From CAZMRW01 sp964568805 (GTDB taxonomy: Bacteria > Pseudomonadota > Gammaproteobacteria > Methylococcales > Methylomonadaceae), in NCBI GenBank assembly GCA_964568805.1, contig CAZMRW010000008.1:1-64000 (forward strand): a stretch of 64,000 bases of DNA, given 5' to 3'. Of the stretch, positions 17,234-26,550 are shown piece after piece; the first letter of the stretch is position 1; the number at the start of each line of letters is the position of its first letter. A model generated the notes under the pieces. That model worked only from the letters and a program-made list of their open reading frames with translations, searched no databases and had not been told where the DNA came from. A program made the translations under genes and the position numbers.

Positions 17234-17707
17234 TTAAGCATGAATATCGCGCCCAAACTCGACCTTATTAATTAACAGGCCAATAACAATATCATGCATT
17301 TTCTCCAGCTTTGAGAAGCAAATTGTTCGGCGCGCCAATCGTTTGATCCAGGTTCTAAAATTGAGGTTTTTACGTTCGACCTTTTGGGTGCTTCGCTTGC
17401 CCACTTCATGTTTGTCGGCGTCGAGGTGGCGTTCGTAAGCCCCCCAGTCATCCGTGTAATAACGGCTGATATTGAACGGCGCAAGCAACGCTTTCAAGTC
17501 TTGGAAAACCGTGTCTTTGCGCTTGCCAAATACATAAGCCAGCACGGTGTTGGTGGCATGGTCGACGGCGTGCCACAACCAACGTTGGTTTGACTTGTTT
17601 CCCACAAACGACCATTGTTCGTCCAATTCAACCGCGTCGCAGGCGAGTTCCAGCCTCACTTCCCGTGGCTTCCCGGCATACTTAAGATACAACGGGTTCA
17701 CTTGCAC
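17234..17707 (-). CDS. IS1-family transposase, InsB-like catalytic part
   Basis: 157 residues from a GTG. It carries the DDE catalytic domain: DAVELDEQWSFVGNK (first Asp), YYTDDWGAYERH (second Asp) and a later Glu (QKVERKNLNFRTW). The frame is offset by +1 from InsA and overlaps it at a run of eight A (minus strand, 17720-17727). Reading through would add the InsA zinc-binding and HTH part. Expression probably needs slippage on the A run, or the copy carries a one-base insertion; removing one A would fuse the frames. Confidence 0.9.
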   Translation of the reverse strand: MQVNPLYLKYAGKPREVRLELACDAVELDEQWSFVGNKSNQRWLWHAVDHATNTVLAYVFGKRKDTVFQDLKALLAPFNISRYYTDDWGAYERHLDADKHEVGKRSTQKVERKNLNFRTWIKRLARRTICFSKLEKMHDIVIGLLINKVEFGRDIHA

Positions 17708-17987
17708 AATGGCGGACGCTTTTTTTTAAGGTGCTGATCACCGTGTTTTTGTTAATCTTGAGCACCCGCGCCGTATCCCGGATGCCGCTGCTGTTGATGG
17801 CCATCTCGACAACTTGTGCCTTGATGCCAGGCTCATAAGCCCTGTAACGGTAGTTGAGCATGAAGGTCTTGGTCGGGCAATCCGGGTGCTGGCAACGATA
17901 GCGTTGTACACCGTGCGCATTCAAGCCTGATTTTGCGATGTTATTGCCGTCACACTTTGGGCAGGTGATTTCTTGGTAACAGGTCAT
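17682..17987 (-). CDS. IS1-family InsA-like DNA-binding protein
   Basis: 101 residues. A CPKC...C...C zinc-finger pattern (CPKCDGNNIAKSGLNAHG, RYRCQHPDC) is followed by a helix-turn-helix (SSGIRDTARVLKINKNTVIS). In IS1 this part binds the terminal repeats and represses transposition, and a frameshift joins it to InsB. The last 20 or so residues lie past the A8 run and are out of the catalytic frame. Confidence 0.9.
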   Translation of the reverse strand: MTCYQEITCPKCDGNNIAKSGLNAHGVQRYRCQHPDCPTKTFMLNYRYRAYEPGIKAQVVEMAINSSGIRDTARVLKINKNTVISTLKKSVRHCASEPVVS

Positions 17988-18064
17988 GTGGGAAATTATG
18001 AAATATTTAAATCAATCAATTATCTCATTATTCTCATGTCAATTCACAGATTTAACCCATTACC

Positions 18065-18072
18065 AGTTTCTA
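18065..18072. repeat. Target-site duplication, right copy
   Basis: AGTTTCTA directly after the right terminal repeat, identical to 17205-17212. The following base A would have completed the original TAA stop of the porin gene. Confidence 0.95.
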
Positions 18073-18124
18073 ATATTCCGTATCGACAGGCGGTTTTTGC
18101 TGTTTTTTAAGATCCGTTTTAGTT

Positions 18125-19132
18125 CTAACCGCCCGTCATATTCATATGGCGCATGATGACCGGCTGTTCATGGATATTAAATTCATGACGGGCCGGTTTA
18201 ATCTGCATCGCGTCAACAATAATTTTTTTTAATAGTGCCGTGTTTCCCGGATTGGCCCTGATGGCTTTTTTTAAGTCGACTGAATGCTCGTTGCCCAGAC
18301 ATAACAGCAGACGGCCTTCGGCGGTTAATCTGACCCGGTTGCAATTGCTGCAAAAATTTTCACTATGCGGCGATATAAAGCCGACCCGGATTTGGGTGCC
18401 GGCAACTCTAAAGTAATTCGAAGGGCCGCCGGTTTTTTCGGTAGTTGCTATTAAAGAAAATTTACCGGACAAATCTTTTTTGATCAGATCGCTCGAATAA
18501 TAGGCTTCCGACCGGTTATGCAGATCGACGACGCCCAACGGCATTTCCTCGATAAAGCTGATATCGATGGCGTTGTCGACGGCATATTGGACTAAATCAC
18601 AGACTTCCAGGTGATTTCTGTTTTTCAGGATGACCGCGTTGATCTTGATCCGCTCAAAACCCGCCGATTTGGCGGCCTGAATTCCATTGAGCACCTGCTG
18701 AAGATTGCCGGTCCGGGTGATCGCCTTGAATTTATCGGCATCCAGGGTATCCAGACTGATATTGATTCGTTTTACCCCCGCATTTTTTATCGATGCCGCC
18801 ATGGTTTCAAGTTGAGAACCGTTTGTTGTCATCACCAGTTCCTTAAGACTTTCAATACGGCCTATATTTTCCAGCAACTCCAATGCGCCTTTTCGTACTA
18901 ACGGCTCACCGCCGGTAATCCTGATTTTTTTTACACCCAGTTCAGTGAACGTTTTCGCAAGCGTATAAATTTCTTCAAGCGTCAGGATTTGTGCGCGCGG
19001 TAGAAACGTCATATCTTCCGCCATGCAATAGACGCAGCGGAAATCACAGCGATCGGTGATCGATATGCGCAAATAGTCGACTTTTCTGCCGAAGCGGTCG
19101 ATCAGTTGCGTTATTGCTGAAGAATCAGGCAT
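18125..19132 (-). CDS. moaA: GTP 3',8-cyclase MoaA
   Basis: 335 residues, a radical-SAM enzyme for the first step of molybdenum cofactor synthesis (GTP to cyclic intermediate, with MoaC). The N-terminal Fe-S motif is CDFRCVYC; the C-terminal cluster motif is CSNCNRVR followed by LLCLGNE. The GGEP SAM motif is in RITGGEPLVRKG. Full length, but the usual C-terminal GG is present as MTGG. It stands alone, without other moa genes, and converges on the porin/IS region. Confidence 0.95.
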   Translation of the reverse strand: MPDSSAITQLIDRFGRKVDYLRISITDRCDFRCVYCMAEDMTFLPRAQILTLEEIYTLAKTFTELGVKKIRITGGEPLVRKGALELLENIGRIESLKELVMTTNGSQLETMAASIKNAGVKRINISLDTLDADKFKAITRTGNLQQVLNGIQAAKSAGFERIKINAVILKNRNHLEVCDLVQYAVDNAIDISFIEEMPLGVVDLHNRSEAYYSSDLIKKDLSGKFSLIATTEKTGGPSNYFRVAGTQIRVGFISPHSENFCSNCNRVRLTAEGRLLLCLGNEHSVDLKKAIRANPGNTALLKKIIVDAMQIKPARHEFNIHEQPVIMRHMNMTGG

Positions 19133-19261
19133 GGCGAGATATATTGCAGTCTATAAAGTGGCCGAATCCCGACGTGGGAGGCGTATAAATTCAATGATTT
19201 TATTCTATCATACTATTCGCAGCCCATGACCGGTCGCTACCGTTAAAGCAGATCATCGAAA

Positions 19262-20368
19262 TTATGGGTTCTGATCAGGCTGAAACGGGTCCAAAAATTT
19301 GCCGTATCCCGCTTTTTCCATTTCAGCCACAGGAATGAAACGTAATGCGGCCGAATTGATGCAATATCTCAAACCGGTCGGTTGTGGGCCATCGTCAAAT
19401 ACATGGCCCAAATGAGAATCGCCGTAGCGGCTTCGAACTTCTGTGCGGGGCAAAATTAATAGAAAATCCTTTTTTTTAATGATATTTTCCGAAACCAGAG
19501 GGCGGGTGAAACTGGGCCAGCCGGTCCCTGAGTCGTATTTGTCCCTGGATGAAAACAGTGGTTCGCCGCTGACGATATCGACGTAGATGCCTTCGCGTTT
19601 TTCATTCCAGTAGCTATTGTCAAACGGAGGTTCGGTCGCTTCTTCCTGGGTGACCTGAAATTGCAGCGGGGTTAAGGTGCTGGCCAAAACCTCCCTGACC
19701 GGTTTGCTGTATTGTGGCTGAGAAAAGCTCATCACATGCAGGTCATCTCCCCAAATCTTTTTCAGGTACTGATCCCGGCCTGAAGTATAACGGTAGTATT
19801 TATAGCGTACGGGATTTTTTTTATAGTAATCCTGATGATCATCCTCGGCCGGATAAAAAGACTCGAACTTCCGGATTTCGGTAATAACAGGGGCCGGGTA
19901 TCGTTTCGATTCATTCAATAACCGGCGCGATTCTTCGGCCTTTGCTTGTTGTTCGGGGTCATGATAAAAAATCAATGTGCGGTACTGATTGCCCCGGTCA
20001 ACAAATTGGCCGTCATTATCGGTCGGATTGACCATCCGCCAAAACGCTTCCAATAAAGTATCATAATTAATGATGCCGGGGTTGTAATAAACCTGGACGC
20101 TTTCCACATGTCCGGTGATGCCCTTGGAGACGTCTTTATAGCTTGGATTTGGCACATGTCCGCCGCTGAATCCCGAAATGACCTTGATGACACCGGGAAG
20201 CTTTTCAAAATCCGCTTCGGTACACCAGAAGCAGCCGCCGGCGAAGGTAGCGAGCGACTGGTTTTTGCCGTCGATAATACCGCTTTGTTGCCCATCGTCT
20301 TTGGCATATCCATTCAATGCAAAAAAAACGGCGATGGATGCGATTAATAATGCGATAAAGGTTTTCAT
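19262..20368 (-). CDS. msrAB: Periplasmic MsrA-MsrB fusion, methionine sulfoxide reductase
   Basis: 368 residues: signal peptide (MKTFIALLIASIAVFFALNGYA), MsrA domain with GGCFWCTEADFE (catalytic Cys) and MsrB domain with SGTGWPSF and the catalytic RYCINSAALRF. It reduces both S and R methionine sulfoxide in exported proteins. The MsrB zinc CxxC pairs are absent (GIYVDIVSGEPLF), which is common in fused forms. No thioredoxin-like third domain, unlike PilB of Neisseria. The ATG at 20368 gives the signal peptide; a longer start six codons upstream is not needed. Confidence 0.93.
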   Translation of the reverse strand: MKTFIALLIASIAVFFALNGYAKDDGQQSGIIDGKNQSLATFAGGCFWCTEADFEKLPGVIKVISGFSGGHVPNPSYKDVSKGITGHVESVQVYYNPGIINYDTLLEAFWRMVNPTDNDGQFVDRGNQYRTLIFYHDPEQQAKAEESRRLLNESKRYPAPVITEIRKFESFYPAEDDHQDYYKKNPVRYKYYRYTSGRDQYLKKIWGDDLHVMSFSQPQYSKPVREVLASTLTPLQFQVTQEEATEPPFDNSYWNEKREGIYVDIVSGEPLFSSRDKYDSGTGWPSFTRPLVSENIIKKKDFLLILPRTEVRSRYGDSHLGHVFDDGPQPTGLRYCINSAALRFIPVAEMEKAGYGKFLDPFQPDQNP

Positions 20369-20505
20369 TTTGTTTCTCACAAACAATGTGACCCATTGGA
20401 TTGATTCTAGTTCCAGGGTAAGATGCTTTGAACCGGGGCATACCTTGGGATTTCGTGAGCCCGTTACAGAACTTGCGGCAATTATATTTGATTATGACAA
20501 TATTG

Positions 20506-21282
20506 TTATTGTCTGAGCTTGAAGAGCGTATAAAAATTTTGAGTCGATAACTCGGCGATTTGATTTACAGTCGTTTTTCGCAATTCAGCGATGTGTTCGG
20601 CTACAAATCTTACATAAGTCGGATAATTTTGTTTTCCACGAAACGGCACCGGTGCTAAATAGGGAGAATCGGTTTCGATAAGGAAGCGATCGGCAGGCAC
20701 CTTTTTGGCGGTTTCCTTGATCTCTTTGGCGCTGTTAAAGGTAACGATTCCGGAAAAAGAGATATAAAAATTCAAATCCAGCGCCATTTTGGCAAATTCC
20801 CAATCTTCGGTGAAGCAGTGAATGATGCCGCCGATATCTTCGGCGCCTTCTTCTTTCAAAATGCGCAAGGCGTCGTGTTTAGCCTCTCGGGTATGGATAA
20901 TGAGCGGTTTATGCAATGCTTTCGCAGCATGGATGTGGTTTCTGAAACGCTGGTGTTGCCAACCCAGATCGCCGGTGCTGCGAAAATAATCCAGGCCGGT
21001 CTCGCCAATGCCGAGAACCTTTGGTGATCGTCCCAGAGCAATGAGTTCATCGACGCTGGGCTCATGACAGTCCTGAACATTGGGGTGCACGCCAACGGTT
21101 ACGGAAATGGTCGGGTAATCGGCTACCAATGCCAGCATCGCCGGGTACGACTCCAGATCGATTGCAATACATAACATGTGCTCGATCTGACTGTCCTCTG
21201 CGGCAGACATGAAACGGCCAAAATCGTTTTCATAGGGCGCAAGATCAATGCGGTCGAGATGGCAATGGGAATCGATATACAT
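20506..21282 (-). CDS. TatD/YcfH-family metal-dependent hydrolase
   Basis: 258 residues, TatD DNase family: MYIDSHCHLD at the N-terminus, GIGETGLDYFR, HTREAKHDAL, GGIIHCFTEDWEFA and ETDSPYLAP provide the metal-binding His, Glu and Asp residues. It is a cytoplasmic 3'-5' DNase-like enzyme. It sits after holB and pilZ, as ycfH does in many gammaproteobacteria, so it corresponds to YcfH rather than the twin-arginine-linked TatD. Confidence 0.92.
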   Translation of the reverse strand: MYIDSHCHLDRIDLAPYENDFGRFMSAAEDSQIEHMLCIAIDLESYPAMLALVADYPTISVTVGVHPNVQDCHEPSVDELIALGRSPKVLGIGETGLDYFRSTGDLGWQHQRFRNHIHAAKALHKPLIIHTREAKHDALRILKEEGAEDIGGIIHCFTEDWEFAKMALDLNFYISFSGIVTFNSAKEIKETAKKVPADRFLIETDSPYLAPVPFRGKQNYPTYVRFVAEHIAELRKTTVNQIAELSTQNFYTLFKLRQ

Positions 21283-21355
21283 TTATTGACAGAAGGAAAA
21301 GCGAATCAAGTAAAAAAAAATGAATGCGTGTGTGGTTTACCTGGAGCTTTTGCTA

Positions 21356-21706
21356 TTACATCGTGTGCGTTGCACGGTCGGATTCTAAAGCTCCGGCCAG
21401 ATAGGTTTCAATTTTATTACGGGCAACCCCTCCGTCCTGGTCGCTAAATTGCACGCCGATGCCGGAGGTCCTGTATACTTGAGATCCCACCGGGGTTTTC
21501 CATATTATTTTTCCTGCAATGGGGAGCCGTTCGGTTTCTTCCATTAAATTAAGCAGCATAAAGACTTCTTGGCCCATGGCATATTGCTTGTTGGTCGGTA
21601 TAAACAAACCGCCATTAATCACGAAAGGCATGTAAGAAGCATAGAGAGAATTTTTATCTTTTATTGTCAGCGACAATATACCCTGCCGGGGCGCTGTTTC
21701 TGTCAT
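21356..21706 (-). CDS. pilZ: Type IV pilus-associated PilZ-domain protein
   Basis: 116 residues, close in length and position to PilZ of Pseudomonas, which is required for type IV pilus assembly and lies next to holB. It shows LPIAGKIIWKTPVG and GIGVQFSD, part of the PilZ barrel. The N-terminal RxxxR c-di-GMP motif is not obvious, as in the true PilZ proteins that do not bind c-di-GMP. Four bases separate it from the holB stop. Confidence 0.85.
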   Translation of the reverse strand: MTETAPRQGILSLTIKDKNSLYASYMPFVINGGLFIPTNKQYAMGQEVFMLLNLMEETERLPIAGKIIWKTPVGSQVYRTSGIGVQFSDQDGGVARNKIETYLAGALESDRATHTM

Positions 21707-21710
21707 GGTA

Positions 21711-22694
21711 TTATTTACTCCTGTTGAGGTTTGACCATCGTATCAATATTTCTTCAAACATCAGTTGTTTGTTGATTTGAGTATCAAGCCGTTGACGACT
21801 GGCCAGTAATAAATCATACAATTTATACAGGCCTTTTAAGTCTAGTTGTCCGGTTAGTTCTTGCAAGAGAGAAATCAGGTCGGGATTATAAAAATTGTCC
21901 GATTTTGTTTGGTAAAAACATTTAATCAAATCGATCATCCATGAACTCAGCCAGAATAGCAATTCCGCTGGCGGTAATTTTAGCCAGTTTTCCGCGATAT
22001 TGACGGGGCTAGCCTGCTGTTTTGCAACGGCCAGCCATTCATTGAAACAGACGTTGCGTAATGATAAGTTCTCTTCGCCGGCATATTGGCTGGCAAGCAA
22101 CGGCGAATTTCGCACCATGCCGCTGATAATAGCCGGGTTGATGTCGATATTTTGCTGTTTGAGCCAGGCGAAGAGTGTTTCTTTTGACGGCGTCACGAGG
22201 GCCAGTTTCTGGCAACGGCTGATAATTGTTGCCGGCAAGCTGGCCGGTTTTTCGGTGATCAGGATGATCACGGTGCGTTCGCCGGGCTCTTCAAGACATT
22301 TTAAAAATGCATTGGCCGCTGACTTGTTCAGTTGATCGGCAGGCTCGATGAGTACGACGCGATAAGCGTCATACTGGGGTTTAAGCTGCGTGTCGGCAAT
22401 GACCGTCCGGATTAAATCGATACCGATGGTTTTACCCGCTTCAGCCGGTTCGATGCGGATCAAATCAGGATGTGTTTCTGCCTGGATTAGCACGCAACTG
22501 TCGCAATGTCCGCAACAAAAACCATGCGAATCCGGCGTTGCGCAAAGCAGGGAATATGCGAACTGATCGGCCAGTTGCCGTTTGCCCAGACCTTTATTGC
22601 CGGTGATCAGCAGAGCCTGAGGAATCCGGTTTTGCGTTTTGTATTCGCAAAGATGACGCCAATTGTCTTGCAGCCAGGGTAATAAGGCTGTCAT
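21711..22694 (-). CDS. holB: DNA polymerase III subunit delta'
   Basis: 327 residues, clamp-loader subunit: NKGLGKRQLADQFA (degenerate P-loop), a zinc motif CGHCDSCVLIQAETHPD, LNKSAANAFLKCLEEP and a C-terminal helical collar domain. It helps load the beta clamp with delta, gamma/tau and partners. It overlaps the tmk stop by four bases (ATGA). Confidence 0.93.
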   Translation of the reverse strand: MTALLPWLQDNWRHLCEYKTQNRIPQALLITGNKGLGKRQLADQFAYSLLCATPDSHGFCCGHCDSCVLIQAETHPDLIRIEPAEAGKTIGIDLIRTVIADTQLKPQYDAYRVVLIEPADQLNKSAANAFLKCLEEPGERTVIILITEKPASLPATIISRCQKLALVTPSKETLFAWLKQQNIDINPAIISGMVRNSPLLASQYAGEENLSLRNVCFNEWLAVAKQQASPVNIAENWLKLPPAELLFWLSSWMIDLIKCFYQTKSDNFYNPDLISLLQELTGQLDLKGLYKLYDLLLASRQRLDTQINKQLMFEEILIRWSNLNRSK

Positions 22695-23398
22695 GTCGCC
22701 ACACCTTGCAGGATAGGGCAGTGCTGCGAGTTGTTGCCGATTAACGGGTCAATGACCGCAACAATCGCGGACTGCACATCCTTTAACGGCTGGTTGGCTG
22801 AGATCAGCTTGATTCTATCCGGGTATAATTCGGCTTGCCGTAAATAAGCTTGCCTGACCTGTTCAAAAAAACTCAGTGTTTCCGTCTCAAACCGGTCGAA
22901 TGCACCTCTCTTGCTGGCCCTTGTTAGCCCTATTTCAACTGGAGCATCGAACAACAGCGTTAAATCCGGTCTTAAGTTGCCCTGGACCAGGGTTTCCAGA
23001 CAGGCAATCGTGCCGGTGCTCATCTTGCGGCCTCCGCCTTGATAAGCGTAAGTGGCATCGGTAAAGCGATCGCAAATGACCCATTGTCCCCGGGACAATG
23101 CCGGTTCGATGACGTGCCTGATATGCTGTGCTCTTGCGGCAAACATTAGTAGTAGTTCCGCAGTTTCGGAAATATTTTCGCCGTTCTTGTCGAGCAGCAA
23201 TTCTCGTATTTTTTCGGCAAGTTGAGTGCCGCCCGGCTCGCGTGTCACTACGACCGGTATTTGAAAAGACTGCAGATAATCTCTGATAAAAGCCAGATTG
23301 GTACTTTTGCCTACTCCCTCGCCGCCTTCCAGGGTAATAAATTTTCCTTGAGCGACAGGATCACTCGTTAAGATTGACGCTGATTTGCCGGCCATCAT
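22691..23398 (-). CDS. tmk: Thymidylate kinase
   Basis: 235 residues. Phosphorylates dTMP to dTDP. P-loop EGGEGVGKSTN, the DRX motif CDRFTDATYAYQGGGR, TREPGGTQLAE and a LID region are present. About 20 residues longer than typical because of an N-terminal extension (MMAGKSASILTSDPVAQ) before KFITLEGG; an internal start is possible but the ATG overlaps the mltG stop as expected for a coupled gene. Confidence 0.93.
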   Translation of the reverse strand: MMAGKSASILTSDPVAQGKFITLEGGEGVGKSTNLAFIRDYLQSFQIPVVVTREPGGTQLAEKIRELLLDKNGENISETAELLLMFAARAQHIRHVIEPALSRGQWVICDRFTDATYAYQGGGRKMSTGTIACLETLVQGNLRPDLTLLFDAPVEIGLTRASKRGAFDRFETETLSFFEQVRQAYLRQAELYPDRIKLISANQPLKDVQSAIVAVIDPLIGNNSQHCPILQGVAT

Positions 23399-24393
23399 TT
23401 TTGTTGCCTCTGGAATAAATTGACGGCCTGATTATGATCTTTTAAGTTGGATGAGAAGACATGGGTGCCGTCACCTTTAGCAACAAAGTAGAGGGAGTTG
23501 CTGTTATCAGGGTGCAATACGGAATTGATGGCATGGCGTCCCGGCATGGCAATGGGGGTCGGCGGTAAGCCTTTTAAAATATATGTATTGTAAGGCGTTG
23601 CGGCTTTTAAGTCGTTAGAGCTGATATTGCCTTTATATTGATCGCCCATGCCATAGATGACCGTGGGATCGGTTTGCAGCGGTATATTATGGATTAATCT
23701 GCGGATAAATACTCCCGCTATTAAAGGCCTTTCGGCCTGGCTTCCGGTTTCTTTTTCAATAATGGACGCAAGAATCAACGCTTCATAGGGTGTTTTGAAA
23801 GGTAATCCTTCCGCTTTATTGCGCCATTCTTCATGAAGTACCGACTGCATTTTGTCATAGGCTCTTTTTAACAAGGACACATCGGACATGTGTTTTTCAA
23901 AAAAATAAGTGTCCGGAAAAAACAGTCCTTCAGGCAGTCTTGGGTCCATTCCCAACTGCTCCATTACATGCTCAGTCGTGTTGTTAATGAGCGTATGTTC
24001 CAGATTCGGATTGTTACGGATTTCTTGCAGTATCTCTTTAAAGCTCCAGCCTTCCGGGAAAGTGATGGCGTATTGCTTGGTTTTTCCCTGAGCGAACAGG
24101 TCGATGATCGCGGGTAAGGTTAAACCCGGGGTGAGTTCGTATTCTCCGGTTTTGAGTTTTTTTGCCGAATCTTTTTGAAAGGCGATGACTTCGAACCAGA
24201 TAGGTTTAATTGCCAGTTTTTGGGCTGCCAGCTTTTCGGCAATCCTGTTTATCGAATCGCCTTTTTCGATTTCGATTGTAACCAGTTTTTCTTTCACAGC
24301 AGGCGCATGCAGTGCGTTTTGGTAATCCATCCACGCCCAGCCGCCGCCAAAACTCAAAATAATTAAAATCAAGCCGATGATTTTATTGCTCAT
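23395..24393 (-). CDS. mltG: Endolytic murein transglycosylase MltG
   Basis: 332 residues with an N-terminal membrane anchor (IIGLILIILSFGGGWAWM), a LysM-like segment, and the YceG catalytic domain: ILASIIEKETG contains the catalytic Glu, followed by PLQTDPTVIYG and the YNTYILKGLPPTPIAMPG signature. It cuts nascent peptidoglycan and ends glycan strands. It overlaps the pabC 3' end by 11 bases and precedes tmk in the same operon. Confidence 0.94.
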   Translation of the reverse strand: MSNKIIGLILIILSFGGGWAWMDYQNALHAPAVKEKLVTIEIEKGDSINRIAEKLAAQKLAIKPIWFEVIAFQKDSAKKLKTGEYELTPGLTLPAIIDLFAQGKTKQYAITFPEGWSFKEILQEIRNNPNLEHTLINNTTEHVMEQLGMDPRLPEGLFFPDTYFFEKHMSDVSLLKRAYDKMQSVLHEEWRNKAEGLPFKTPYEALILASIIEKETGSQAERPLIAGVFIRRLIHNIPLQTDPTVIYGMGDQYKGNISSNDLKAATPYNTYILKGLPPTPIAMPGRHAINSVLHPDNSNSLYFVAKGDGTHVFSSNLKDHNQAVNLFQRQQK

Positions 24394-25219
24394 CGATTAG
24401 AGCCTCGTGTGTATAGTCATTTAACCAGATTTGACACTGCCTGGTAATCGGGCCAATTTGATAGCAGGAATTTTCAATTTGATTGACAGGCCATATGCCT
24501 ATGACCGAATTACAGATAAAAATTTCATCAGACGTTAATAATTGGTCTTTGTTAACGATGCTTTCACTGATCGCAAGCTGTTGTCTGCTTATTAACCCCA
24601 TGATTATCCGGCGGATAATGCCGTCAACGCCGGTTTGGTACATTGCCGGAGTATAAACGGCATTATGTTTGATATAGAAAAGATTAGTCATTGTACCTTC
24701 AATGACGTGATCGTTGCCATCCAGCATGATGCCTTCCTGAATCGCCGGGTCGTTCCATTCAGCTCTGGCCAGCACCTGCTCCAGCCGATTCAGGTGTTTT
24801 ATTCCGGCCAGCGAAGGATTCAGGCCTAAACGAGTCTGACAAAACCGGGCGGTAACTCCTTGCTGGCGGTAGGAATCCGGATAATCAGGAGAAGGATGCA
24901 GGCTTAATACACGCGTCGGCTGCAGGATATCAGGTTGACGATAGCCTCGCCCGCCGGAACCGCGGGTCACGATTATTTTGAGTACGGCATCCCGGGATTG
25001 TTTGCATAAGGCAGCGGTTTCCTGACGAAGTAGAGCCAGTGAAGGGCAGGGAATATGCAAACGATGGCACCCGGCCTGAAGTCTCTGCAAATGCAGATTT
25101 AAAAATTCGGGCTTACCTTTGTTGATTTTGATGGTTTCAAATAAGCCATCGCCGTATTGAAAGCCCCGGTCTGATATTTCTATAAGGTCCCTGCATTCAC
25201 CATTGACCAGTATCATCAT
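24383..25219 (-). CDS. pabC: Aminodeoxychorismate lyase
   Basis: 278 residues, class IV PLP enzyme that releases 4-aminobenzoate for folate. SDRGFQYGDGLFETIKI, the PLP lysine in KIIVTRGSGGRGY... and KHLNRLEQVLARAEW, then EGTMTNLFYI match PabC. I chose the paired ATG codons at 25219/25216 over an upstream TTG. It lies 37 bp after fabF, its usual position. Confidence 0.92.
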   Translation of the reverse strand: MMILVNGECRDLIEISDRGFQYGDGLFETIKINKGKPEFLNLHLQRLQAGCHRLHIPCPSLALLRQETAALCKQSRDAVLKIIVTRGSGGRGYRQPDILQPTRVLSLHPSPDYPDSYRQQGVTARFCQTRLGLNPSLAGIKHLNRLEQVLARAEWNDPAIQEGIMLDGNDHVIEGTMTNLFYIKHNAVYTPAMYQTGVDGIIRRIIMGLISRQQLAISESIVNKDQLLTSDEIFICNSVIGIWPVNQIENSCYQIGPITRQCQIWLNDYTHEALIDEQ

Positions 25220-25256
25220 CAGGAAATACGTCAATCATACCGTAACGATCAATAGC

Positions 25257-26501
25257 TTAACCGTAACGTTTGAAGACCAACGTGCCATTGGTGCCGCCAA
25301 AACCGAAGGAATTAGACAGGGCGAAATCGATTTTCATATTTCTGGCGATATTGGGAACATAATCGAGATCGCATTCAGGATCCCGATTATTGAGATTAAT
25401 TGTCGGGGGGGCAATCTGGTTCTTGATGCTTAAGGCCGTCAAAACAGCTTCTATGCCTCCGGCCGCGCCCAACATGTGCCCCGTCATCGATTTGGTCGAG
25501 CTCACTGCAACCTTATAGGCATGATCACCCAGTGCTGTTTTCATTGCCTGGGTTTCACCTATATCACCTGCGGGAGTCGACGTGCCGTGCGCATTAATGT
25601 AATCGATATCGGTGGCATTCAAACCGGCATCGCGCAGGGCGTTTCTCATGCAACGGGCAGCACCTTCGCCACCTGGAGAAGGCGTTGTCATATGATACGC
25701 ATCGCCGCTCATGCCGTAACCGACCAGTTCGGCATAAATTTTTGCGCCTCGCGCCCTGGCATGTTCCAGTTCTTCAAGAACGATGACGCCGGCGCCGTCG
25801 CTTAAGACAAAACCGTCACGGTCTTTATCCCAGGGACGACTGGCCGCTTGCGGATTATCATTGCGGCGGGATAGCGCTTTCGCCGAAATAAAACCGCCCA
25901 TGGCGGTGGGCGATGATGTGCAGCGTTCGGCGCCGCCTGCAATCATAACGTCGGCGTCACCGTGTTGAATCATGCGTGCGGCATCGCCGATATTATGGGT
26001 GCCGGTAGCGCAGGCCGTGACGATGGCGAAATTCGGGCCTTTGAATCCGTATTTGATCGAAAGGTTTCCCGATATCATATTGATAATGTTGCCGGGAACA
26101 AAGAAGGGAGAGATGCGTCTCGGTCCACTTTTATCATAGAGTGCATAGCACTCTTCAATTCCGGTAATGCCGCCTATGCCCGCGCCGATGGCAACGCCGA
26201 TTCGTTCGGCATTGGCTTCATTCACTTCAATGCCGGCATCTTCGACAGCCTGGCAACCCGCGGCAAGACCGTAATGGATGAAACCATCCATACGCTGTGC
26301 ATCTTTGGCCGGGATATATTGGGTCACATCGAAATTTCTTATAACACCGCCGAAAGTCGTGGCGAAAGGAGAAATGTCAAAGGAATCGATGGAACTGATG
26401 CCGCTTTTACCGTTGATAATGCCGTCCCATGTTTCAGAAACTGTGTTAGCTAAAGGCGTAACAGCGCCTAATCCAGTTATGACAACTCGGCGTTTGCTCA
26501 A
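25257..26501 (-). CDS. fabF: 3-oxoacyl-ACP synthase II
   Basis: 414 residues, condensing enzyme for fatty-acid elongation. The catalytic Cys is in VTACATGTHNIGDA, and the two active-site histidines lie in INAHGTSTPAGD and SSTKSMTGHMLGAAG. Full length. It is separated from acpP by 89 bp that hold a perfect hairpin, which may set the ratio of the two products. Confidence 0.96.
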   Translation of the reverse strand: MSKRRVVITGLGAVTPLANTVSETWDGIINGKSGISSIDSFDISPFATTFGGVIRNFDVTQYIPAKDAQRMDGFIHYGLAAGCQAVEDAGIEVNEANAERIGVAIGAGIGGITGIEECYALYDKSGPRRISPFFVPGNIINMISGNLSIKYGFKGPNFAIVTACATGTHNIGDAARMIQHGDADVMIAGGAERCTSSPTAMGGFISAKALSRRNDNPQAASRPWDKDRDGFVLSDGAGVIVLEELEHARARGAKIYAELVGYGMSGDAYHMTTPSPGGEGAARCMRNALRDAGLNATDIDYINAHGTSTPAGDIGETQAMKTALGDHAYKVAVSSTKSMTGHMLGAAGGIEAVLTALSIKNQIAPPTINLNNRDPECDLDYVPNIARNMKIDFALSNSFGFGGTNGTLVFKRYG

Positions 26502-26550
26502 TGTGATTTACCGTAAGAGAAGTGAAAATAGGAATAATAGGGTGGACGAC

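Larger units (their letters stand above)
17213..18064 (-). mobile_element. IS1-family insertion sequence
   Basis: 852 bp bounded by 21-bp imperfect inverted repeats (17213-17233 and 18044-18064, 19 of 21 positions matching; ends GGTA(A/G)TGGGTTAAA). It is flanked by a perfect 8-bp target duplication AGTTTCTA (17205-17212 and 18065-18072). It encodes two frames, InsA-like and InsB-like, on the minus strand. Both ends and the duplication are intact, so the insertion looks recent. It is a little longer than the 768-bp IS1. Confidence 0.95.
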
